A stretch of 64,000 nucleotides of DNA from Owenia fusiformis (lineage: Eukaryota > Annelida > Polychaeta > Sabellida > Oweniidae). The notes under the pieces were generated by a model, which saw only the letters and a program-made list of their open reading frames with translations, did not search any database and had not been told where the DNA came from. Each line of letters starts with the position of its first letter. Position 1 is the stretch's first letter. A program made the position numbers and the translations under genes. Shown here in pieces: positions 46,901 through 57,892 of this stretch. Location of the stretch: positions 25,158,822-25,222,821 of the forward strand of contig CAIIXF020000008.1 in the NCBI GenBank assembly GCA_903813345.2, in the 5' to 3' direction.

Positions 46901-48881
46901 CTTATTGAGCTTTCTTAAAAAAGGGTGAAATGATTGAAACATTTAAGACTTTTGCCATTTGGCATAGTATTACTTAAATGAACACATGTAGGTATATGAT
47001 CAGTTGGTTGATAAACACCCATATCAACTTTCACATATATGAGAGTTTTTAACCACTGGTATGTAGAGAATCTATGTAGAAAGTAAACTTTACTGGTTTA
47101 AAAAGTAATTTGGTCTTTGCTATTAACTTGTCTGCTACATGTTCCAGATATGAACGCCTAAAACAAGTTACTTTTCTCTTCCAATTAACAGGCCAGTAAG
47201 ACGGAAAGCCATAAATGTAGTTCATTAATCTTTCAATCATGAATGGTATTGCCATCTCATTTCATTATTTAATTCTTGCTGTATCACTTATTCAACAGTA
47301 AGTAGCTTTTCCTGAGAAAAGTAGTATGAAGACTAAAGAGATGTTTTAAAGACACTCTTCTGTGTAAAATTTCAAACAATAACTTTATGAGCATACAATG
47401 AGGCAGATATTACTGCACATGTGTGGAACTTGTTTATATCCAAGTATATATCATATTAGAATTTGGACATTTTGATAATTGACATGTAGTATTTTAGTTT
47501 TTATCTAAATTTGTATTTTAAACTACCCTAAATCTTGAAATTAAGACCAACAAGCTGTTTCCATTACTCTCCATTGCCACGCCTGGCAAATATCAATAAT
47601 TTGAGTCAAATCAGACATGTGTAGCTTGCCAGGATATAAAAATACAAGCTGGCACTGTAGTTTTGCAAGTCTTCTGTTTCTAATACACGTATCCTTTTTA
47701 TTATAGAAATGCATTCTTGCTTTCTCATGTTTGTGTATCAGATCTTTTCGGAGGATTAAATATAAATTAATTGCTTTGTAGAAGTTGGTTTGAATGGTGT
47801 GTTGCAGAGGTAGACATGAATATAGTTTGCTTGCAGATATTGTATTGTGTATAAACAATAGAATATATGTTATTAATTGTGTTTCTGGCTCCAGCATTCA
47901 TTAGGCTTTATCCCAAGCTAGAAAGAAAATCAATTTAGTCTTGGTATTCACAAAATGTGAGATGATTTTGTATTTATAAATGATAACTTCACAGTCTAGA
48001 TTATGACTTGAATTGTTAGCAAAAAACTAGATGGATAATCTGGGAAGTATTCTAAAAGGATAATAAACATGACAATTTTTCTCAATGGGATTCTATTTGA
48101 AGACTGTTGTGAGTTGCATGAAGCGCCCCTCCCTCTGTTCTGTTTGATGGTGATAGGGTGGAGGCTTGCAGCAAGATATTATAAAGATCATATTATAAAA
48201 AAGAAGGTTTTTTTCGGCACAAATTACCTTTGTTGTCATAGCTGTTTGTATTTTTAGTAAATGTTGCCAGAAGCAAGTTGTCACATGGATGAAACATTAC
48301 AGTTTATCGTGGGCATCTGTGCCATTTATCACATGTGGATTACCTAGGACATGTGCACTTAGTGATGTCTCATATCTCTTAATGAGGAGGTTTATGTATG
48401 GTCATGTTCTCTGTGTCCTGAAGTGTCCTGAGGCCAGAGACAGCATTCATTTATTTTGTTCAAGCGAAAGGACAAGCCGGATAATTTTGTTGACATGTTA
48501 TATATGTTACACAGTAAATTTTTGTGAAACCTGATAGCAATTTCTATTCCCTGAGACCAGAGGCTAGTTGTAAAGTCACCTCTGAAGAATTAAGTTCAAC
48601 AACGCTTCGAAATGATCATATCAGTCTTACGGTATTATAAAGATCTTACTTCCTGCAAAAGCATGATTATGAGGGATGAACTATTACCAACCCTTCAAAT
48701 GTTATTATCTTGGAAATGTTTTGGATAATTTTTGGTGTAAGAATTATTTGAGGTCAGCTGGTTGAGTGTTTTCTGAGATTGGTCTTGTTATATATGAAAA
48801 GAAAAAATACTCCATACTTTCAGTTTGGAAGTAATAATGCTGTTTGATTGTAATTTAGTAGATATTGTTTGATAGCATGTA
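43943..48881. other. AT-rich DNA without a recognised gene
   Basis: No frame shows a domain, splice-supported exon pair or terminal repeats. A short inverted repeat (TGTCACCACCATAAATGGTGACA) lies near 45935. Confidence 0.45.
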
Positions 48882-48886
48882 TAGCG

Positions 48887-49424
48887 CACTGGTGATCCAC
48901 TCGATTACGCTGGTTACCAAAACGAACCGTTTTGGTAACAAAATGTCGGAACATCCGGAAGGTACGATTTTTCTCGTTTCCCTATTTTACACGTTGTAGG
49001 CAGAATTCCTTCGACATTTTTTAACTCAAACGTGTATCAGTATCATATGTTTAAGAAAGTGTACATATTTGCGAACAAATAGTTCAGAAGACAACAGAAT
49101 CGTCGATTTACTTCCTCACTTAAGTTACATAAACGGTTTGGGTTAAAAGTGCAGATCTTAACTGTTTTTCGAAAAACCGTTTATGTAACTTAAGTGAGGA
49201 AGTAAATCGACGATTCTGTTGTCCTCTGAGCTATTTTATCGCAAACATGTACATTTTTTAAAACATATGATACTGATGCACGTTGTGAGAAAAAAACGTC
49301 TTGGGGATTCTGCCTACAACGTGTGAAATAAGGAAAAAAGAAAAATCGTGCCTTCGACGTTCCGACATTTTGTTACCAAAACGGTTCGTTTTGGTAACCA
49401 GCGTAATCGAGTGGATCACCAGTG
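48887..49424. mobile_element. 538-bp foldback MITE with CACTGGTG ends, 5-bp target duplication
   Basis: Inverted arms of about 235 bp, starting CACTGGTGATCCACTCGATT and mirrored at the right end, with a short AAACGGTTT-bounded loop near 49131-49185. TAGCG duplicates at 48882-48886 and 49425-49429. Within each arm, AAAACGAACCGTTTTGGTAA is itself palindromic. Non-coding. CAC...GTG ends plus a 5-bp duplication are shared with Transib/ProtoRAG elements, but also fit hAT5-like elements. Confidence 0.85.
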
Positions 49425-49429
49425 TAGCG

Positions 49430-49793
49430 GATATTCCTACACTTTTTCAATCATGATGAAGTGCATAAATTATTTTAATATGGAGCCATAGTTATGTCTG
49501 TAATGATTCAGAAATAATATAGTTTGCTAATAACCCAGTCTATTATAATTGATCACAGGCCAATCTGTCTAATTAAACGGACAGACTATAAAACATTTCC
49601 AGTCTTGGATAAGATATTGCAATAACGAATACCATACCAATTATTCTCTGAAAACGAGTTTGAAATTAGTATGTCACTCATGTGCACTTTGATGGTCACC
49701 TTCACAAAATATGACAGGGAGCAGACTAGTTCTGAGATCTGATTTCGGACATGCTAGGTAGATTACATGGTGGCTATGGTGGATTACATGGTG
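49430..49793. other. AT-rich DNA, nothing recognised
   Basis: Ends in a 21-bp tandem repeat (GTGGCTATGGTGGATTACAT) that flanks the next element. Confidence 0.4.
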
Positions 49794-50387
49794 CAGTGTT
49801 TTCATTAGGGTCTGGAAAAAGTGGGTCCGTTGGATCATAAAAAAGTGGGTCCGTTGGATCCCACTTTTTAAAAAAAGTGGGTCCCAAAAAAAATGCTAAA
49901 AATACAAAGTTTCGCTTTTAATTCACTTTAATTCACTACAAAGTCAAATTCCAATTTACTTGCTTTGCTATATTTGTATTTCATTAATGCCTGCATCCTC
50001 TTGTAAAAGTGTTCTGACGACCCGTTTGGACACACACTCGGCACATCATTGAGCCATCTGCATTACGATACAACCAATTGAAATCTTCCTCCCACTTCTG
50101 AAGGAAAATGCGTTCTCTCGGCATTGCAAATAAAATATTTTCCCTCCTTTTTTGGTAATCTTGACCTTGACCATGCTTCTCGCAGGAAATCTCCTCTCGC
50201 GTGATCCAAGATGGCGGCATCCACCGGTAAATTATTTTTCTTTTCTTCTCCATATTCATAGTTCTAGACAGCCTATATATCGTAGCTCAAACGCGTTGCA
50301 AAAGACGTAAATTCAAATATTTTTTGCGTCCAAGGGTCAATATTCTGTCTCATATCGCGAAAAAAAGGCGTTAATGAAAGCTAAGTG
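49794..50387. mobile_element. hAT-derived fragment with CAGTGTTTTCATTA end
   Basis: The left end CAGTGTTTTCATTAGGG and the right end, inverted CACTTAGCTTTCATTA, match imperfectly. Three AAGTGGGTCC words follow the left end. It sits inside a 21-bp tandem repeat, so a target duplication cannot be told apart from the repeat. It carries the reading frame at 49984-50259 on the minus strand. Confidence 0.55.
49984..50259 (-). pseudogene. N-terminal fragment of a hAT transposase-like zinc-finger protein
   Basis: 91 codons from MNMEKKRKIIYRWMPPSW. The C-terminal part, FNWLYRNADGSMMCRVCVQT then NTFTRGCRH, has the W...MxCxxC...N-F-T-x-GC arrangement seen in the TTF/ZMYM-type finger at the start of hAT transposases and ZNF862-like domesticated proteins (family knowledge from memory). 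Only this first domain is present. The RNase-H-like catalytic core and dimerisation region are absent, and the frame stops at the end of the finger. It is most likely the 5' remnant of an internally deleted hAT element, lying within the CAGTGTTTTCATTA-ended block. Confidence 0.5.
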
Positions 50388-51429
50388 GTGGCTATGGTAG
50401 ATTACATGGTGGCTATTATGTGCTTCAAAGTGCAATATTTATCACTGTGTGTCTTGTTTAATCGCAAATGAAACCCCATTTTAAACCATATTTTCTGTAG
50501 TTAGGTCTTACCAGTCTAAAAGTTCAAGGTACGCAGGCAAGAGTATTTCAATTGTTAGTGTTATCTATAGATCTACAATGCATGGAAGAACTGGTATAAA
50601 TCTTGAATTAAAAATGTTTGTACTGTAGTATGTTTATAACAGTTTAGGTCCAGTATTATTTGCTACTTTGCTAGGTAGGTAATGAATGGCCAGCGTGGCA
50701 TTTATTCATGGTTCAATCTGCTGTTAGTTGTTCTATGTTGATGAATCCTATATTGATATGATGATAGTCCACTATTGATTGAATCCATGAAGATTTCAAG
50801 TCTTGCTCAGAACAGTTGCAGTGAAATTGTGTAACCTCTAATGCCTCCTATATTTGTCCAGCATACCCTTCAAACAAACGTTCCCACCATGTTCACTCCT
50901 AGTGCATGCAGCCCTGTTATATTATTATCTTGCAAAATATGATTCTTCTGTCCACTGTTAAACTTTTGAATAAAGGTAAACAAAAATGGTGATACGGGTT
51001 CAATGTATATGTATATAAGAGGATGAAAATTAACATTGCCAGAAATTACAGTCATATTTTATAGTTAACAATGATCATATACATGTATAAAATTGCAACA
51101 TTCATGGCCAGGGTGATGTTACATATAAAAGAGAGTTGTAAACAAGACAGGCTGCATCTATAAATCATCTCATACTGAACATGTCTAGATGTTTCAAGCA
51201 GAAATTCCTTTCTTGCATTTCTGTATCTTTACTTCTGCCTCATTACCTGAAAGTCTATCTTCTGACATTCTGCTGCCTCAGATCACCTTGTTTCAACTGC
51301 TTTCCAAGACATTCTGTTCAAGGCAGAATTTCTGTTTCATGGGTTCCTTGCTTTTTCTCTTAATATGCGACTTGATTATAATGATCGAAAAAATCTCAAT
51401 TTTGGGGAATAAAAAAGGATGATAGATGG
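50388..51429. other. AT-rich DNA, nothing recognised
   Basis: No supported coding or repeat feature. Confidence 0.4.
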
Positions 51430-51905
51430 GTTCTCATGAAGTCTCACTTCTCCCTGTGTTGGAGGAAGGGAATGGTGTGTTGGACAGCACATATATGAAA
51501 TGGTTGGGGTAATGCATATGTGATATGACTTGGGCAGTGAGATGGGCATGTACCTGAGATGGTTGGGGCAATTGAGATGGGTTGGGCAATGCATATTTGA
51601 TATAGGTTAGCCAATACATATGTGAGATGGATTGGGCAATACATATGTGAGATGGGTTGGGCAATGCATATGTGAGATGGGTTGAGCAACAAATACCTGA
51701 AATGGTGAGATGGGTTGGGGCAATACATATGTGAGATGTGTTGGGGTAATATACACATGTGAGATGTGTTGGGGCAATATATATGTGAGATAGATGGGTT
51801 GGGCAATGCATATGTGAGATGGGTTGAGCAACAAATAAATGAAATGGTGAGATGGGTTGGGCAACAAATACCTAAGATGGGTGGGGCAATATATTTGTGA
51901 GATGT
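51430..51905. repeat. 25-bp minisatellite
   Basis: Degenerate tandem copies of GGGCAATGCATATGTGAGAT plus GGGTT. The 25-bp period was measured at 51612, 51637 and 51662. Because 25 is not a multiple of three, all three minus-strand frames stay open and give Pro/Thr/His-rich translations, which are not genes. Confidence 0.88.
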
Positions 51906-54040
51906 AACAAATACCTGGATATTTGGGATCCCAAGATTTAAGGTAAGGAACTCTAGATACCTGTTGTGCCTATGCTATATCATCGAAATGTTAGAATATT
52001 GCCAGATTCTGATTAGAATATTGGTGTCTACTGTTGCCTACATTGTGAGTTATTCATAACTGGGTTGCTGTACCCTCAAGTACCATATCTTTATCTCCAT
52101 TCTTTAATTAGATTGATTTGTTAAAGGCCAACTCTAACTTCAGATTGTCAAACATATGTATAAATATAACTGCAAGTGTTTGCATGTTAAAGTTAACACT
52201 AATTAGCCTGTGAAATATTGACCCAAATGTCCAATATGTCTGTGTGCTATGATTGATAAACTTTATTTTGTGAATGTAAAATAAGCTCATTGGTTATAAA
52301 AAATAGCAGCCATCTACTTAAATTCGATTCTATACGAGATCAACAAATAACAGTGATAAGGGGTTGAGTATGGGGAACGCAAAGGAAAACATTTAAAAAT
52401 GGTAAAGCCTTTGGTATTTGTCATCTTTAGGTTGATGCTACCTTTCCTTAGGTGAAAATGTTATTTGAGTATGCCAAGCAATATAATTTGCGATTCTTTA
52501 GTCTGGTAGAAATCAATATAATAGCAAATAACTTGTCAGTGCCAAATGGGAAAATTGATTTTTGTGCTTGTATCAGACAACCCTTGAATATTAAAGAAAT
52601 GTTTCATTAGATTATGTATAGCATTTTCCTGTGTTATTCTCTTACACCTGAGGTCCATTTCTTGTTAAATCATACCTGATATATATTGATTTCTACAGTG
52701 AATGTTATAAAAAGATGCCTTGCACATGATATATTCAGGTATAGTAGCCCATCTGGTACTTAGCAAGGTCACTGACATTGCCAGGAGAGTGAATGTTATT
52801 GAGCTGTAAGACTAGCTTTGTGGGTTGTTTTCATCATATTTTTCTGATTGGACTATAAATATTTTAAACACCTACACCATGTCTGTTTACTGTGAATACA
52901 TGGGACATATAGATCCAACATTATGTTTTTTGCAGTTTGTACACCCCACTATTCATATAATGGTCCTTTATATCTTTACATTCAGTTCTACATCTAGGTT
53001 TACTTTATGTCATGAAAAAACATATTGACCTGATCTTTTCAAAGCTTATAAAGATAAAGTTTAAAAAACTTGTATTTTGTGCTCTTGTGTTGTGTTGCCA
53101 GAAGATTGATAAAAAGTTGTTAAGTGGTATACGGCAACGACTATTTGTTCTAAACGTATATGTCTTAACATACTAGTATTTCACATAAACCAACTAACTT
53201 ATAAAAAGTATTTGTGTTCTTATCTATATCAATGCATATCTGATAAGTTGATTGAAGTAATATGATTTGTCTGTGTATACAGTACATCCACACAGACTGT
53301 GCTGCATACAACATACAATGACCTTTAGTTTATGTACAAAGCCGGCCGGCACTTGTTTACTATATTTACCACTTAGAGTACATAGTGGAGGTGAATGATA
53401 ACGATTACCCAGACTAGTAACTACCCAATGTTATAGCTGCGCTGTTGTTGAGCGCTGATGGGAGAAAGGCAGACATTTACTTTTTAAAAAATATGAATTT
53501 GAAGGTTGAATTTAAAATGTAGTAATATAGTTCCAAGACAATAGAAAATAATTACCTTAGCTACTATCTTTAGAACTTAGGCCTCATCGTGGGCCATTCA
53601 CACAAAATTGTTTCTTTTTTTTATAGAAGAATTTGTTTTCAGTTTGTTCACCACATTTGAGGTTTGAGGTCATATTTATTTACTTTAATACCATTTGACT
53701 CCTAATGAGACAATTTAAACCTCAGACATAGAATATCAAAACTAAAAACAAATGTTGCAATTATTTTATTATTTTCACCCTTAATCATACATTGTTTCTT
53801 ATGGTACTGTATATCATACCCGTTTCAATAGTATGATTGAATACAGTATTTTTATAACCTCTGAGTGAGCTCAGGGTAGATTTTTCAAGAATTAGGTGTC
53901 TGTTTTAACCTTGTATTCTAGGGATGTGTTCATTCATACAGTACACACTTCTCAAAGAATACCTTAAACTTGGAGTATACTAGCCAATATCCTCATTGTC
54001 CTATCCTATTATATGATATATTTTTGTGGAGCTATGCATA
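51906..54040. other. AT-rich DNA, nothing recognised
   Basis: No supported coding or repeat feature. Confidence 0.4.
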
Positions 54041-54045
54041 ATACT

Positions 54046-54419
54046 CACTGGCGGATTAGGGGGGGGGGGCTGGGGGCCAGGCCCCCCCCCTTGGGTGGGC
54101 GAAGAAAAAAAAATTGGGCCCAAAAAAATTTTGGGCCAAAAAAGGCCTTGAGGCCCCTTGGGTGGGCGAAGAAAAAAAAAATTGGGCCCAAAAAAAATTT
54201 TGGGCCAAAAAAGGCCTTGAGGCCCCAAAAAGTGGGCCTTTTTGGTCACTACCGGGCCTTTTAAGGCCTTGTTTTTTAATTTCAGGCCAAATTTTGAAGA
54301 AAATTGGCCTCAAAATTTCAAAATTTGGGCCCACTTTTGGGTAATAGGGGCCCAAAAATTTTTTTTCTCTGACTTGAAATTTGGGCCCCCCCTCTTGTTG
54401 ATTCCCAGATCCGCCGCTG
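54046..54419. mobile_element. 374-bp element with CACTGGCGGAT/CAGCGGCGGAT ends, 5-bp target duplication
   Basis: The left end is CACTGGCGGATTAGG and the right end, inverted, CAGCGGCGGATCTGG. ATACT duplicates at 54041-54045 and 54420-54424. The interior is an unusual alternation of GGGCC/GGCCC words and A runs, including a 66-bp direct repeat (TTGGGTGGGCGAAG... at 54091 and 54158). Open frames on both strands are composition artefacts. The fragment at 2955-3180 is a relative. Confidence 0.75.
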
Positions 54420-54424
54420 ATACT

Positions 54425-55917
54425 GTATATACGGTACATACAATACTACATACAATCCAATATGTTGGACATGTTAATGTCTATGAACTAGAAGAGACCT
54501 TTGAGGGTTCCCTTTCCACTTGCCTCACTAGCAGAACTTATGCTATCAGGAATGAGCAATTCTTGTAGAAAGATATACTCAGTTGCCATAGTTACCTGAC
54601 CTTGTTATGCCTCCCTTAGGAATAAAATCTGTCTTTGGGAAATAAATCATTTTGAATTCCTCCGTTAAGGCCCTCTGCTTTATGTTGAATTGTCAAATTA
54701 TGAGTTTAACCTCATAAAAACAAGTGAGTTTCATTAAGTAAGGCCATAGCTGGTTAATTATATTTTATCACATTTGCTGATCAATCATATATTGATTCAT
54801 AAAGTACATTTGGGTTGAAAGTAATTTTAACAGATGATTTGGATTTTATTTTTTGGCCTTAGGAAACCTTGAGCTACCAGCTCAGAATTAGTGATGGCCA
54901 TTCCCTCCATATTTATCTCATAAAACATGTTATGCTAAACAGATACATACAGTAAACTCTGAAATAGCCTATCTGGAATTTTGGGTGTTGTGAATATCGT
55001 TTCTATGGTAACCAAGCATTCTTGCAGTGTGGCTAAGACTGAAGATAAGTGAAGTTACAAGCAAGGTTTAATTTGGCATAGCTGTGTGGCAAACAAGCCA
55101 TGATCTAGAATAGTGAAGCAGAGAAAGATAGCAATAGTAATCAGGATTATCTAACAGAGCAGGTATCAGTAGCTGTACTAACTGATTTCTGGGTATCATA
55201 AGCCTGCATCACAGATGAGGCAGCTTCATCAAAACTGTCATACACCTTGTAACTAGAGATTATCACTGGTTAAACATACAGAAAATATGACTTTCCTAAA
55301 GAGTATTAGACAGTTCATTAGTCAGGATTAGTTCATCTCTGGTAAAAATAGCAGGAAACTAGGATTCATTTGTAGCAGTAGGTTTATAGGGTTTCTGGTG
55401 GTTCTGTTGAAGATTTAGGATATATACATCCAACAGATTTTGAAGGATTTCGGATTTCGGAAATATATAACTGTTATTTCGAAGGTAGGCTATACTTTTG
55501 AGCTGAACTAATTTATTTGCAAACCTTAATTGTGTTGATGTGTTGGATTGCGTATGTAACAGATATGAGCTGATACTGTTTTGGCACTATCTTCATTATG
55601 GAGATTACGGTATGGTGTATAATTCACATCACACCCAAATCTCAACGATGGAATGTACTGAGAAAATACATAAAGGTTATTACTGGGAGGTTTTGGATAC
55701 AGAGTTTATCCCAAGGTAAATAAGTTATTCTGAGGGAGATACACATATTTCTCGATAGATAAACCCTGTATTAAAAGTGGGAGTAGGGTGGATACAGCCT
55801 GTATTTATCCCGGTCTCGGTCCTTGCCAATCACTCACTAGATACGCTATATATCCCCGCCTATTATGTACCTAGAATCTCAGTATGGAATACAGGGGAAC
55901 ACATGTATAGTCAAATA

Positions 55918-55948
<31 letters not shown>

Positions 55949-56394
55949 AAGAAAAGCAAATAAGGGTGATATAGGCTGAAGGTACCAACCAATCTGGTTG
56001 TGATATAAAGACAAAGCAAAGAACATTTGAAACCCTATACCATAGATAGAATAAACTGACTTCCAACTTTCACTTGATTAGTAGAGAACTATATGCTGAT
56101 TTATGAACCTTCTTAATAACAATGGTCATATCCACCACATAGTGTCATTTGCTGTTTGTATGATACTATTGATCTGTGTGTAGTTGTAGTGTTGTTATTA
56201 AAGTGTCAGTATATAAAATAACATTACACATGGGAGTATCTCCAAATAGCATGACATTATTAGATGGCATCATTTCATTTCATTCTAACTCATATGGGGA
56301 TTGCTTTGCAATTTCATTTGAAGGTTAGTTAGAAATTAGCCTGCGTGCAGAGTCTAGTTAAACTACACTCTGCCTAGTAGAGACCATATTACAG
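54425..56394. other. AT-rich DNA, nothing recognised apart from a microsatellite
   Basis: No supported gene. A trinucleotide repeat lies at 55920-55954. Confidence 0.4.
55920..55954. repeat. AAG trinucleotide microsatellite
   Basis: About eleven uninterrupted copies of GAA/AAG. Confidence 0.9.
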
Positions 56395-56623
56395 TTTATT
56401 AGCCCCGCCCCCACGACGGGTACCGGTGACAGTTTGGGTAAATCACTTTTGACCTACGCGCTGACCTTCCACCAGTCAGCGAGCTTGAAGAAACATATGC
56501 CAAATGCGTTCTAATTAAATAAGTGCATGTCATTGGTCAATTCCGGGCTCAACGATGACGTCAGAAGGAATGACCATATATAGAACGTCGGTCAAATTTG
56601 GCCGACGATCACTGATTGGCGCG
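56395..56623 (+). promoter_or_regulatory. Candidate beta-spectrin promoter and short non-coding first exon
   Basis: A CpG-containing island in AT-rich surroundings. It holds a GC box (CCCCGCCCCCA near 56403), an inverted CCAAT box (ATTGG near 56532), a perfect CRE (TGACGTCA, 56556-56563), TATATA at 56577-56582 and a strong splice donor (GCG/GTGAGT) with the intron starting at 56624. A start site about 30 bp after the TATA box would leave a first exon of only some 15-20 bp. It lies 1.1 kb before the coding exon on the same strand. Motif-based inference. Confidence 0.35.
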
Positions 56624-57706
56624 GTGAGTTCACAGGTTTATTTTAGTTTGAAAGAGTGAAGACGGAGCTCTCTTTTAAGAAGTGGAGTCAAACGAATGCA
56701 AAGGGTAGTTAGAAATGAATCAATTATGACAAGTACTGCACTTAAAATTGTTTCTGGTGTTGTAATATTGAGGTCATACTCAAAAATGTTTCTGATAAAA
56801 ACATAATTGAGAATGATATAACAGCTGAACTGCTGCATCTTTAAATTAAAAGTGCAGCCTACATGAGCGAAACAAGAAGCATATTTCATATAACAACTGG
56901 ATATGCCACTTGTCTGCCTACTTCCTTATGCCATCAATATCAGATGTATATTTTATATTTGGTGCTAATACATGTACTTATAATTCCATCCTTTGAAAAC
57001 CTCTTGATAAAATCTATTGTTGTAATTGTCTTTACAAATGAATATATACAACATAGGTGTACATGTATACAGGGTGGCCCCAAAATTAGAACATTATCAG
57101 TTGTTTTGCAGTATGCAGTGATAATAGAGTTTGGAATGTTAATGTAGAGTGATGACTCAAGTTAATTAAGATGGATCTCTTCTTAGTAATATCAAGCTAT
57201 TAGAAAGGTTATTAAATAAAAGCAGTCTCTGATGTCCTTGAAGTAGAATTTATATTTATTTTGAAGCATATACATGTATTCTGAGGATACTTAGTCCAGT
57301 GATTCAGTCAGCCACATTATAAGGGTCACTCTGTGCAGATATTGACTTTCATCATCTAAGATGTTTGTACATCCTAGCCCTCAGAAATCAAAGCAGATTA
57401 ATCAATGGATTAGCTTAAAATATTATAGTGTGAGGCCATATTGTATAGGTCTTGGTGTGTTATTCATAGTTGATCAATGAGTAGGTAACAACTGAGCCAA
57501 TATGAAGATGGTATTTAATATGATTTGGATCATATGCTACATACATGTATGAAATTAGATTCAAACAGTTAAATGATTCATATAATGTTCTTGTTGTCCG
57601 TTGGAATTGTTGTTTCTTATTTGATCTGTGATGACTTGAACTATGAACTGTTAATGTTTTGACTCAACATGAAAGCGCATATCATGTATTTCCTTTATAT
57701 TTCCAG

Positions 57707-57892
57707 GATCTTTGTGCATGTAGTGCAGGGCGGGCTCCACAATGACCGAGGTAGAGCAAATCTCGTCAGGTATCCGCTGGGACCCCAATAACCAGCAGGA
57801 TAATGGACAGATGTTGATTGAAGATGATGAGTGGGAGGGAGGAGACAGTACATCCAAATTGTTTGAAAGATCCAGAATCAAGGCTTTAGCAG
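57707..57892 (+). CDS. SPTBN1: Beta-spectrin first coding exon
   Basis: Acceptor TTTCCAG, 35 bp of 5' UTR, then ATG at 57742 in CACAATGACC. Encodes [19 protein letters not shown] through the acidic [11 protein letters not shown] to [12 protein letters not shown], ending in phase 1 before [16 protein letters not shown] is the signature just before the calponin-homology domain. Confidence 0.93.

Noticed and set aside
47541-47897. 118-codon minus-strand frame
   Set aside because: AT-rich DNA, composition typical of chance frames, no domain and no supporting splice partners seen.
51434-51867. Frames of 86-125 codons rich in THL, CPTH and ICIA
   Set aside because: Translations of the 25-bp minisatellite in three frames.
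54013-54568. Overlapping frames of 76-127 codons on both strands
   Set aside because: Caused by GGGCC and A-run composition of the element at 54046-54419.
57068-57095. CAGGGTGGCCCC mariner-like end
   Set aside because: Only one end visible, so no element could be delimited.
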